A program made the translations under genes and the position numbers. A DNA stretch of 64,000 bases. It comes from Streptomyces sp. NBC_01335. GTDB taxonomy: Bacteria > Actinomycetota > Actinomycetes > Streptomycetales > Streptomycetaceae. The notes under the pieces were generated by a model. The model did no database searches and was not told where the DNA came from. It worked only from the letters and a program-made list of their open reading frames with translations. Positions 17,146 through 27,196 of this stretch are shown here, piece by piece (position 1 is the stretch's first letter; each line of letters begins with the position of its first letter). The DNA is taken from assembly GCF_035953295.1 (NCBI RefSeq), contig NZ_CP108370.1, forward strand, positions 4,307,001 through 4,371,000, given 5' to 3'.

Positions 17146-18345
17146 GTGAACGTGCTGGACATCCTGCTGCTCGTCGGCGCCGTGTGGTTCGCGGTCATCG
17201 GCTACCGCCAGGGTTTCGTCGTCGGCATCCTGTCCGTGATCGGCTTCCTGGGGGGAGGCCTGGCCGCGGTCTACCTGCTGCCGCTCCTCTGGGACCGGGT
17301 CACGGCCAACTCCGAGGTCTCCTCGACGGCCGCCGTGGTGGCGGTCGTGATCGTGATCGTGTGCGCGTCGGTCGGCCAGGCCCTCACCACCCACCTCGGC
17401 AACAAGCTCCGCGGGCACATCACCTGGTCGCCCGCGCGCGCCGTGGACGCCACCGGCGGTGCCCTGGTCAACGTGTGCGCGATGCTGCTCGTCGCCTGGC
17501 TGATCGGGTCCGCGCTGGCCGGCACGTCCCTCCCCACTCTGGGCAAGCAGGTCCGCAACTCCTCCGTCCTGCTCGGTGTCTCCCGTGTGATGCCCCAGCA
17601 GACGTCGACCTGGTTCGACGACTTCTCGTCGGTTCTCGCCCAGAACGGCTTCCCGCAGGTCTTCAGTCCGTTCGCCAACGAGCCGATCACCGAAGTCGAG
17701 CCCCCCGACCCGGCGTTGACCGGCAGCCCGGTGGTGGGCCGTGCGAAGAAGTCCGTCGTCAAAGTCGTCGGCATGGCCCCGAGCTGCGGAAAGGTCCTCG
17801 AAGGCACCGGTTTCGTCTTCGCGGACGGGCGTGTCATGACCAACGCCCACGTCGTGGGCGGCGTCGACGAGCCCACCGTCCAGGTCGGCGGCGAGGGACG
17901 GGTGTACGACGCGAAGGTCGTCGTCTACGACTGGCAGCGCGACATCGCCGTACTCGACGTCCCGGAACTCCGGGCCGCCGCACTGAATTTCACCGAGACG
18001 GAGGCCAAGACCGGCGACAGCGCCATCGTGGCCGGCTTCCCGGAGAACGGCGACTACGACGTCCGCTCCGCCCGTGTCCGCGGCCGGATCCAGGCCAGCG
18101 GCCTCGACATCTACCACCGGGGCACCGTCCACCGCGACGTGTACTCGCTCTACGCGCTCGTACGGCAGGGCAACTCCGGCGGGCCCCTGCTCACTCCGGA
18201 CGGCCAGGTGTACGGAGTGGTGTTCGCCAAGTCCCGCGACGACGCCGACACCGGTTACGTGCTGACCGCCAACGAGATCCGCCCCGACATCGACGCCGGC
18301 CGCACCGCCGACCAGCAGGTCGACACCCAGGGGTGTGCCCTCTAG
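17146..18345 (+). CDS. marP: Membrane serine protease MarP
   Basis: A 399-residue CvpA-like membrane domain plus trypsin-like protease. Four transmembrane helices occupy residues 1-125. The catalytic triad is His235 (MTNAHVV), Asp266 (RDIAVLD) and Ser344 (RQGNSGGPL), almost the same numbering as M. tuberculosis MarP. Cys214 and a C-terminal cysteine in GCAL could form the regulatory disulfide known there. The protease faces the periplasm and protects against acid and oxidative stress in mycobacteria. The GTG start at 17146 follows GCTATAGACG, suggesting a very short or absent leader. Confidence 0.93.
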   Translation: MNVLDILLLVGAVWFAVIGYRQGFVVGILSVIGFLGGGLAAVYLLPLLWDRVTANSEVSSTAAVVAVVIVIVCASVGQALTTHLGNKLRGHITWSPARAVDATGGALVNVCAMLLVAWLIGSALAGTSLPTLGKQVRNSSVLLGVSRVMPQQTSTWFDDFSSVLAQNGFPQVFSPFANEPITEVEPPDPALTGSPVVGRAKKSVVKVVGMAPSCGKVLEGTGFVFADGRVMTNAHVVGGVDEPTVQVGGEGRVYDAKVVVYDWQRDIAVLDVPELRAAALNFTETEAKTGDSAIVAGFPENGDYDVRSARVRGRIQASGLDIYHRGTVHRDVYSLYALVRQGNSGGPLLTPDGQVYGVVFAKSRDDADTGYVLTANEIRPDIDAGRTADQQVDTQGCAL

Positions 18346-18769
18346 GCCGAGTTGTGAGAGCAGCGCCGTCCGCTTGGAGGGCGGCTCCGGCTGCGCCGGT
18401 GATGTTCCCCTGCGCGGACGCCGTGTCCGCGCAGGGGGGTGGTCAAGTGCGGTTCGCGGTCAGGTGCGGGGATGGCGCAGCCGCGCCGATACCCAGCGGG
18501 CCCGCCGGCGGAGGATGCGGGGAATGCCGAGCCGAGGATCGTGTATGACCTGCACGGTATGCATCTGGCCCGTGGGGCCGCCCCCCTCATGAGTGCTCAC
18601 CGCGGCAGTGGCGGTCGAGCGGCGGTTGCGTGCTGCGTCACCGAAGTCGTGCGTCCAGCCCATACCCCGACGTTTGCCCCTGACCCATGGTCGGTAATCG
18701 TGGGGAAGCAAGCCAATCGGCCTATGCGCCCGGCACGTGGCCGTGCGGCGCACACCTGTACGGATCGGG
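18346..18769. other. Non-coding gap with terminator between convergent genes
   Basis: A 424-bp gap. A strong hairpin, CCCCTGCGCGGAC (18406-18418) with GTCCGCGCAGGGG (18424-18436), 13 bp with a 5-base loop, lies 60 bp after marP and should terminate it. The remaining 330 bp to the epoxide-hydrolase-like stop show no credible ORF and unusually mixed codon phase. Confidence 0.7.
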
Positions 18770-19858
18770 TCAGCGATCGGGCTCGGGATCCTTGAGCCAG
18801 TTGATGAGTTCGGTCGAGAAGGCGGTCGGATCCTCCTCGTGCGGGAAGTGCCCGAGACCGTCGAAAAGTCGCCACCGGTAGGGAGCCTCGACGTACTCGC
18901 CGGACCCCGCCGAACTCCGCGTACGCATCGCTGGATCGAGTGAACCGTGCAGGTGCAGAGTGGGCACCCGGACCGGTCGTTTCATGCGCCGGTAGAACTG
19001 CACCCCGTCCGGCCGGGCCAGCGACCGCACCATCCACCGGTACGGCTCCACCGAGCAGTGCGCCGTCGACGGGATGCACATCGCGCGACGGTAGACGTCC
19101 AGCGTCGGGCCGTCCGGGAAGGCGATGTCGTTGGGGCCCGCCCACTCCTCGATCAGCCGGCCCACCAGGGCGCCCTCGTCCGCGACGAGCTGACGCTCCG
19201 GCATCCACGGCCGCTGGAAGCCCCAGACGTACGATCCGGCCCGGGACTGGCCGAAGTCCGAGAGCATGGAGGAACGCCAGCGGCGCGGGTGCGGCATCGA
19301 GGACACCACGAGGCGCCGCACCAGCTTCGGCCGCATCACGGCCGCCGTCCACGCGAGGTAACCGCCCATGTCGTGGCCGACCAGCGCCGCGTCCGGCTCG
19401 CCGAGCGACCGGATCACGCCGGTGACGTCGAGCGCGAGGTTGGCGGGGTCGTAGCCCCTGGGCGTACGGTCGCTGCCCCCGACCCCGCGCAGGTCCATCG
19501 CGACGGCGCGGAAGCCCGCCTCGGCGAGCGCGGGCAGCTGGTGGCGCCAGGTCCACCAGAACTGCGGGAAGCCGTGCAGCAGGAGTACGAGGGGGCCTGA
19601 GCCCATCTCCGCGATGTGGAACCGTGCCCCGTTGGCGGCCACGTCGCGGTGCGTCCAGGGGCCGTCCAGCCGTACCGGACCGCCGGACGGCGCGGGGCGG
19701 CCGCCGCCCACCGGGGCGACGGGGACCGCCGGACCGGACGGCGCCGTCGGCCCGCCGTCGGAGGCGGGCCGTGCGGCGTCCGGGGTGGACCCGGACGGCT
19801 CCGGCGCGGGACGCGCGGAGCCTGTCGTACCGAATGCGCTGCTTTCGGGGACCGTCAT
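18770..19858 (-). CDS. Alpha/beta hydrolase, epoxide hydrolase type
   Basis: A 362-residue alpha/beta hydrolase. A 60-residue Pro/Gly/Ser leader is followed by the core. HGFPQFWWTW provides the oxyanion site, and the nucleophile elbow GHDMGGY has aspartate instead of serine, which is diagnostic of epoxide hydrolases and haloalkane dehalogenases. GLGHFPHEE supplies the histidine. The position next to marP equals ephE (Rv3670) of M. tuberculosis. The cap domain YRWMVRSLARPDG has possible epoxide-contacting tyrosines. It overlaps the upstream holin-like gene by 4 bp, so it is part of the nhaA operon. Confidence 0.85.
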   Translation of the reverse strand: MTVPESSAFGTTGSARPAPEPSGSTPDAARPASDGGPTAPSGPAVPVAPVGGGRPAPSGGPVRLDGPWTHRDVAANGARFHIAEMGSGPLVLLLHGFPQFWWTWRHQLPALAEAGFRAVAMDLRGVGGSDRTPRGYDPANLALDVTGVIRSLGEPDAALVGHDMGGYLAWTAAVMRPKLVRRLVVSSMPHPRRWRSSMLSDFGQSRAGSYVWGFQRPWMPERQLVADEGALVGRLIEEWAGPNDIAFPDGPTLDVYRRAMCIPSTAHCSVEPYRWMVRSLARPDGVQFYRRMKRPVRVPTLHLHGSLDPAMRTRSSAGSGEYVEAPYRWRLFDGLGHFPHEEDPTAFSTELINWLKDPEPDR

Positions 19859-20388
19859 GCCGAAGAGCGTGCCACAGCGGACGACTTGTCCTGAACCGGG
19901 CTCTTCTCGACGGCCTTGTCCGCGAGGGAGGAGCCGCCGATCGCGGGACGGGACGGGCCGGGCGCGGTGACCGGGCGGGGGTGTGGCTTGACGCCCTGAA
20001 GGACGGCGGCGCTCTGCTTCGCGGACGCGATCGACTTCTCCGGCGGCTTGACCTTCTTGAACTTGGCGACGGCGAAGAGGGCCAGCAGTACGCCCAGGAG
20101 AATGAAGGCGCCGCCGACGATCAGGAACGACCAGGCCAGGCCCAGCCCCAGGTTGTGGATGCCGTACGCGGCCGCGAAGCTCAGCGTCGGGATCGCGAAC
20201 AGGAGCAGGACGCCCGCGATGATGCCGGCGGCGCTGCCCATGACGCCCCGTTTGACGTCCTGGCGCACCTCAGCCTTGGCCAGGGCGATTTCGTCGTGCA
20301 CCAGTGCGGACATCTCGGCGGTCGCCGTGGCGACCAGCTGTCCCAGACTGCGGTCCGCGCCGCCCACGAAATTGCCGGGGTCGCTCAT
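19855..20388 (-). CDS. Holin-like (DUF1469/phage holin superfamily III) membrane protein
   Basis: A 177-residue protein. An amphipathic N-terminal helix (ATAEMSALVHDEIALAKAEV) precedes two strong membrane helices (about 50-80 and 85-110) and a disordered basic C-terminal tail with KxPxP motifs. This layout is the actinobacterial 'phage holin family' found as a chromosomal housekeeping gene; despite the name there is no phage context. It lies 38 bp downstream of nhaA and is coupled to the hydrolase gene (ATGA). Confidence 0.8.
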   Translation of the reverse strand: MSDPGNFVGGADRSLGQLVATATAEMSALVHDEIALAKAEVRQDVKRGVMGSAAGIIAGVLLLFAIPTLSFAAAYGIHNLGLGLAWSFLIVGGAFILLGVLLALFAVAKFKKVKPPEKSIASAKQSAAVLQGVKPHPRPVTAPGPSRPAIGGSSLADKAVEKSPVQDKSSAVARSSA

Positions 20389-20426
20389 CCTGACTCCCTC
20401 TCCTCTTCAACACGTCCGGTGACAGA

Positions 20427-21977
20427 TCATGCCGGACTGTCCGGCTTGTTGCCCGCTGCCCCCGCCCGTTCGGCGAGACGGCGGTGTTCGGCCGCCTTCC
20501 GTTCGTGGAGTGCGGCCATCCGCAGGTGGTACCCGGGATCGTCCTGCTCGTAGACATCGGGAACCCCCGACGCGTCCTCGTCCCGCTCCTCCGCCTCGTA
20601 CAGCGCCCGGTGGACGCGTACCCGGAGTTTGAGCAGTACACCGGAGACTACGGTGGCGATGAGCGAACCGAGCAGAACGGACGCCTTGACTTCGTTGGTC
20701 ATGTCCTCGTCGCCGGCGAAGGCGAGCTCGCCGATGAGCAGCGAGACGGTGAAGCCGATGCCGGCGAGCGCGGCGACCGCGAAGACGTCCGCCCAGGCCA
20801 GAGCTGGGTTGAGCTCGGCCTTGGTGAAGCGGGTGGCGAGCCGGGCGCCGCCGTAGATGCCGACGGTCTTGCCGACGACGAGGCCGAGGACCACCCCGAG
20901 CGTCTCGGGCCGGGTGAAGACTTCGGCGAGCGCGTCGCCGCGCAGCGTCACCCCGGCGGCGAAGAGCGCGAACATCGGGACGGCGAGCCCGGCGGAGAGC
21001 GGGCGCACGAGATGCTCGATGTGCTCGCCGGGGGAGCGTTCCTCGCCCTCGCGCCGGACGCACCGCAGCATCAGCCCCATGGCGACGCCCGCGATGGTCG
21101 CGTGGACGCCGCTGTTGTACATCAGTCCCCAGATGACGAGGGCCAGCGGTACGTACACCCACCAGCCGCGGACCTCGAAGCGGAGCAGCGCCCAGAAGAG
21201 GGCCAGCCCGAGGAAGGCGCCGCCCAGGGCCAGGAAGTCGATCGACTCGGTGAAGAACACCGCGATGATCAGGATGGCGAAGAGGTCGTCGACGACGGCC
21301 AGCGTCAGCAGGAAGGCCCGGAGCGAGCCCGGCAGCGAGGTGCCGAGGACGGCGAGGACGGCGAGCGCGAAGGCGATGTCGGTTGCCGTCGGCACGGCCC
21401 AGCCGCCCAGACTGCCGCCGCCGATGGCGTTGGTGAGTACGTAGACGAGCGCGGGCACCGCCATGCCGCACAGGGCGGCTACGACGGGCAGGGCGGCCGT
21501 CCTGGGGTCGCGGAGTTCGCCCGCGACCAGCTCGCGCTTGAGCTCCGCGCCCGCGACGAAGAAGAAGACGGCGAGCAGCCCGTCGGCGGCCCAGTGCTCC
21601 ACGGAGAGGTCGAGCCCGAGGGCCGCCGGGCCGAAGTGGAAATCGCTGACCGCCGTGTAGGAAGAGCCGAGCGCGTTGGCCCAGACGAGTGCCGCGATGG
21701 CCGCCACCAGCAGGACGACGCCGCCGACCGTCTCCGTGCGCAGCGCGTCCGCGAGGTAGGTCCGCTCCGGCAGCGGCAGGCGGCCCAGCAGGGTCGGCCG
21801 GGAGGATGCGGCGAGATGGGAGGGCCGGGTGGGCGCGGGGGGAGCCTCGGTCGGGGGCGTCGGGGCTGCGGCCGACGGGTCGGATGCCGACGGGTCGGAT
21901 GGCGGCGGGGTGCGGCGGGGTTCGGCCACGGGAGGGACCTCCGGGGTTCGGGGCGGTGGCGAGGACATGGCTGACAC
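20427..21977 (-). CDS. nhaA: Na+/H+ antiporter NhaA
   Basis: A 516-residue antiporter. Residues about 90-450 hold some 11 membrane helices of the NhaA family. The ion-binding aspartates are in the unwound helix (TLAVVDDLFAILIIAVFF), and TDIAFALAVLAVLG is the TM IV crossing. The first 60 residues are a Pro/Ala-rich disordered extension absent from E. coli NhaA, and the C-terminus carries an additional charged tail with RLAERAGAAGN. The protein exchanges sodium or lithium for protons and supports pH homeostasis. The start is uncertain between GTG 21977 and ATG 21968. Confidence 0.92.
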   Translation of the reverse strand: MSAMSSPPPRTPEVPPVAEPRRTPPPSDPSASDPSAAAPTPPTEAPPAPTRPSHLAASSRPTLLGRLPLPERTYLADALRTETVGGVVLLVAAIAALVWANALGSSYTAVSDFHFGPAALGLDLSVEHWAADGLLAVFFFVAGAELKRELVAGELRDPRTAALPVVAALCGMAVPALVYVLTNAIGGGSLGGWAVPTATDIAFALAVLAVLGTSLPGSLRAFLLTLAVVDDLFAILIIAVFFTESIDFLALGGAFLGLALFWALLRFEVRGWWVYVPLALVIWGLMYNSGVHATIAGVAMGLMLRCVRREGEERSPGEHIEHLVRPLSAGLAVPMFALFAAGVTLRGDALAEVFTRPETLGVVLGLVVGKTVGIYGGARLATRFTKAELNPALAWADVFAVAALAGIGFTVSLLIGELAFAGDEDMTNEVKASVLLGSLIATVVSGVLLKLRVRVHRALYEAEERDEDASGVPDVYEQDDPGYHLRMAALHERKAAEHRRLAERAGAAGNKPDSPA

Positions 21978-22065
21978 GCTCGCCGACCAGACTTCCCGGC
22001 ACCCCTATGAAGATCTTCCCCGCTTTCGCGCGGTCACGGCCACTGTAGACCCGTCACCCGCACGC

Positions 22066-22106
22066 CCGAGGGGCATCCGGCGCGTGCGTTGCCGGATGCC
22101 CCTCGG
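22066..22106 (-). terminator. Strong terminator after acs
   Basis: A perfect 16-bp stem, CCGAGGGGCATCCGGC (22066-22081) with its complement (22091-22106), and a 9-base loop. It lies 70-110 bp past the acs stop and should insulate nhaA. Confidence 0.85.
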
Positions 22107-22174
22107 AGCCGTACATCTGCTTCGTGTTCTCGGTCCTGCCCGCTGTCGGGCTGTGCCTGATCCCAGGCCCCGCC

Positions 22175-24130
<1,956 letters not shown>

Positions 24131-24214
24131 GACATCTCCCATTCCCAGGGTGACCGTTGTGTCCCGAGGCATAGCTCATCAGGCGAAAGGCCGAGTGACA
24201 AGTGTCTGCCAGGA

Positions 24215-24230
24215 ATTGGTTTAGACCTAT
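24215..24230. promoter_or_regulatory. Possible DasR (dre-like) operator upstream of acs
   Basis: ATTGGTTTAGACCTAT matches 12 of 16 positions of the dre consensus I recall (ACTGGTCTAGACCACT), with the central GGT-TAGACC core intact. It lies in the acs promoter region. DasR links amino-sugar status to metabolism; control of acs here is inferred only. Confidence 0.35.
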
Positions 24231-24367
24231 CCCTCGTGTTAGGGAGAGACTCCGCCGACCTGTCCCGCCGGCGCGGCAGTCGTTACGGCGTGTCCGTACC
24301 GACTCGTGCCGCGCCCGCGGGAGGGCGGCGGAACCACAAGGTCTCACGGCCCCGGGGTGCGACCGGT

Positions 24368-26914
24368 TCAGGCGAGGCTGTGGCTGACCTCCCCGTGACC
24401 GGGACGGTCTTCCGGAAGCGCCTCCTCCTGATCGGGGCCGATGCCCGGCGCCACCCGCTCGAAGACCTCGTCCGGGCCCGAACCGGAACTGGCCCCCTCC
24501 GTCAACAGATAGGCCTGCGCCTCCCCGACGTGGAAGTACATGCCGTGCAGCTGGAGGGTGCCGTCCGCCAGCCGGCGTGCCACCGACTCGTGCGCGCGGA
24601 GGTGGTCGAGCTGCTGGACGACGTTGGTCAGACAGAGCTGCTCCACCGCGTCGGCGGGCATCCGGCCGGAGATGCGCGCCCAGGAGCGGTCGCGGGAGGA
24701 CATGCGGTCCAGGCTCGGCAGCCCGTGCCGCAGCCACCGCCACAGGGGAGTGTTCCGGGGCGTCCCCGGCTCTGCGTTGAGCAGCGCCTGCATGGCACCG
24801 CAGCCGGAGTGCCCGCAGACGGTGATGGACTCGACCCGCAGCACGTCCACCGCGTACTCGATCGCCGCGGCCACCGAGTCGTCACCGCCCGCGTCGGCCC
24901 CGGCCCCGGGCGGGGGCACGAGATTGCCCACGTTGCGCACGGTGAACAGATCGCCCGGCCCGCTCGACGTGATCATGCTCGTGACGAGGCGGGAGTCCGC
25001 ACAGGTGAGGAAGAGCTGGGACGGCCGCTGGCCCTCCGCCGCGAGACGGGCGAGCTCCTCGCGGACCAGCGGGGCCGTGTTGAGCTGGAAGGAACTGATG
25101 CCGCTCAACAGGCGGTGCCCACCGCGCCGGGCAGCGTCGGCGCGCTCCACGGGGCGTCCGTCCGTCTCCGCCACGCGCTTCTCCGGAAGCCCGTCGGCAT
25201 GCCCCGGCCTGGTGTGGGGGCGTTCCGCCGCGGTGGTGGGCTGGTGGGGCCGGTCGTGGCAGTGGTGGTTGCGCCAGGGCGTCCACGGGCGGCAGCAGGA
25301 GTGCGCCGCCGACGCGGGTTCCGCGATCCTCCCTCCGGACCTGCCGGTGAAGACGATGCTGCCGCCGTGGGCGACCTGGGTGGTGCGCCAGTCCTGAATG
25401 GCCTCGTAGGCCGCGTGGTCCATGAAGAATCCGTCCAGTTCCACGATCGCGTCGACGCCTTGGGGGAGTTGGTTGAGGATGCGGCTGAGCCGGGGCACCG
25501 CGAGGAAGGTCAACTGGCCGCGCACGATGACCAGGTAGCGGCCGTCGCTCTCGCTCACGGTGACGCGGGTGCGGGCGAGACGGTGCAGTGCCATGCCCAC
25601 GGCGGCCGCGATGCCGATCGCGACGCCGGCCAGCACGCCGAACACCACGACGCCGGTGATCGTGGCGCCGTAGACCAGGAACTCGCGGTGCCGGTGGACG
25701 TTCCTGATGTGGGCGTAGTTCACCATCTGGATGCCGACGACCATGACGAGGGCGGCCAGCGCGGCGAGCGGGATCCACTCGAGCACGGCCACCAGAAAGG
25801 CCGCCGCGAGCAGGACCCAGACGCCGTGCAGCACGGTCGCGGCGCGGCCGGTGGCCCCGGCGCGGACGTTGGCCGAACTGCGCACCGCGCCACCGGAGAC
25901 AGGCAGCCCGCCGAGCAGCCCGGCCAGCGTGTTGGTGATGCCCTGGCCCCGCAACTCGCGGTCCAGATCGGAGCGGGCGACGCGCGTCAGCGGCATGTCG
26001 GGCTGGCGCAAGGCGTGTTGGGCGGCGCGGTCGGAAGCCAGCTTGTCCACGGCCACGGCCGCCAGGAGTGACTCCAGGCTGCCGACCAGCATCACGGTGA
26101 ACATGGCGGTGGCGAGGGCGAGTACGGGCCCGTGCGGCATTTCGGGCAGGACGTGCGAGCTCCACGAGGGCAGGTCCACCCGGCTGATGCGGGGCGCGGC
26201 GACGGCCGCCACCGCCGTGGCCACGGCGACCGACGCGAGCGCGGCCGGAATCCTGCGGAGCACGCGGCCCGCGCCACCGGGAATGCGAGGCCACAGCACC
26301 AGCAGAGCGATGGTCAGGGCTCCGATCAGCGGGGCGGCGGGACTGATCCGCGCCAACTGCTCCGGCAGTGCGAGGGCGTTGTCCACCGCTGAGCTCTGCG
26401 GGGATCCGCCGAGAACGATGTGCAACTGGGCGAGCGCGATGGCCACCCCGATCCCGGCGAGGGTGCCGTGGACGATCGCGGGGCTGACGGCGAGGGCGGC
26501 CCGCGCCGCTCGCAGCGAACCCAGCAGGATCTGGAGCAGCCCGGCCCCGATGGTGATGGCACAGGTCGTGCGCCAGCCGTAGACCTGGATCAACTCGGCC
26601 GTCACGACGGTCAGTCCGGCGGACGGCCCGCTGACCTGGAGCGGGGTGCCGCCGATCAGTCCGGCGACGATGCCGCCGATCGCGGCGGAGATCAGGCCGG
26701 CCTCCAGCGGCGCGTCCATGGCGACGGCGAGGCCGAGCGACATGGGGACAGCGATGAGGAAGACCGTGATCGACGCGGAGAGGTCGCCCGCGGTGACGCG
26801 GAAGCGGCGGCCTTCGCGCGGCGGCGGGCTGTGGGGCCGCTTCTCCCCGGCGGCGCGGGCGAGGTGGGAGTCGTGGTGGTTTCGGTTCTTTCGGGTGGGT
26901 ACGCAGGCAGGCAT
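24368..26914 (-). CDS. SulP transporter-STAS-carbonic anhydrase fusion
   Basis: An 848-residue three-part protein. Residues about 35-420 are a SulP/SLC26-type transporter (VSGPSAGLTVV, about 11-12 helices). They are followed by a STAS domain (about 430-530) and a 40-residue His/Cys-rich linker. A beta-carbonic anhydrase follows (about 600-820), with zinc ligands in CADSRLV and CGHSGCGAM. Such fusions (cf. BicA/SLC26 relatives) probably move bicarbonate and interconvert it with CO2 at the membrane. ATG 26914 has a near-perfect GGAGGAGA; upstream residues are shadow. Proximity to acs may reflect shared use in carboxylation metabolism. Confidence 0.92.
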   Translation of the reverse strand: MPACVPTRKNRNHHDSHLARAAGEKRPHSPPPREGRRFRVTAGDLSASITVFLIAVPMSLGLAVAMDAPLEAGLISAAIGGIVAGLIGGTPLQVSGPSAGLTVVTAELIQVYGWRTTCAITIGAGLLQILLGSLRAARAALAVSPAIVHGTLAGIGVAIALAQLHIVLGGSPQSSAVDNALALPEQLARISPAAPLIGALTIALLVLWPRIPGGAGRVLRRIPAALASVAVATAVAAVAAPRISRVDLPSWSSHVLPEMPHGPVLALATAMFTVMLVGSLESLLAAVAVDKLASDRAAQHALRQPDMPLTRVARSDLDRELRGQGITNTLAGLLGGLPVSGGAVRSSANVRAGATGRAATVLHGVWVLLAAAFLVAVLEWIPLAALAALVMVVGIQMVNYAHIRNVHRHREFLVYGATITGVVVFGVLAGVAIGIAAAVGMALHRLARTRVTVSESDGRYLVIVRGQLTFLAVPRLSRILNQLPQGVDAIVELDGFFMDHAAYEAIQDWRTTQVAHGGSIVFTGRSGGRIAEPASAAHSCCRPWTPWRNHHCHDRPHQPTTAAERPHTRPGHADGLPEKRVAETDGRPVERADAARRGGHRLLSGISSFQLNTAPLVREELARLAAEGQRPSQLFLTCADSRLVTSMITSSGPGDLFTVRNVGNLVPPPGAGADAGGDDSVAAAIEYAVDVLRVESITVCGHSGCGAMQALLNAEPGTPRNTPLWRWLRHGLPSLDRMSSRDRSWARISGRMPADAVEQLCLTNVVQQLDHLRAHESVARRLADGTLQLHGMYFHVGEAQAYLLTEGASSGSGPDEVFERVAPGIGPDQEEALPEDRPGHGEVSHSLA

Positions 26915-27196
26915 TTCCCGTCTCCTCCGGGGCAGCGCGGTCGCGGAACGTGGGGGACGCGGCCGTGGGTCACGGCGTGCAGCGGCGGGATTTCTCAACG
27001 CTAGGTAAACGAATCGTAATGCAGAGTAAAGAAGTGTGGTTCACATATCAGGCAAATAGTCCACAGGATCGCCCAATGTAGTGAATAAGCATCTTTTCGT
27101 ACGGCCTGTCGCTCGGAGGCATCCGAGCCGCGTGTGACCGTGACCGCGCCGGTCGGCACATTCCACGCAAACGAGCCGCAAGGAAGAGGTGGGCGG
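26915..27196. promoter_or_regulatory. AT-rich divergent promoter region
   Basis: Between the SulP gene (leftward) and the lipoprotein gene (rightward). Positions about 27000-27070 are about 60% AT in a genome of roughly 70% GC. A DnaA-box-like TAGTCCACA occurs at 27058-27066. Both genes presumably fire from here, but I cannot assign -35/-10 boxes confidently. Confidence 0.45.

Noticed and set aside
19855..20388. Prophage remnant suggested by the holin-like gene
   Set aside because: It is operonic with nhaA and a hydrolase in the conserved block and no phage gene is near.
20484..21974. 496-codon plus-strand ORF opposite nhaA
   Set aside because: Composition rich in Glu/Arg/Gly with no motif; nhaA on the other strand is unambiguous.
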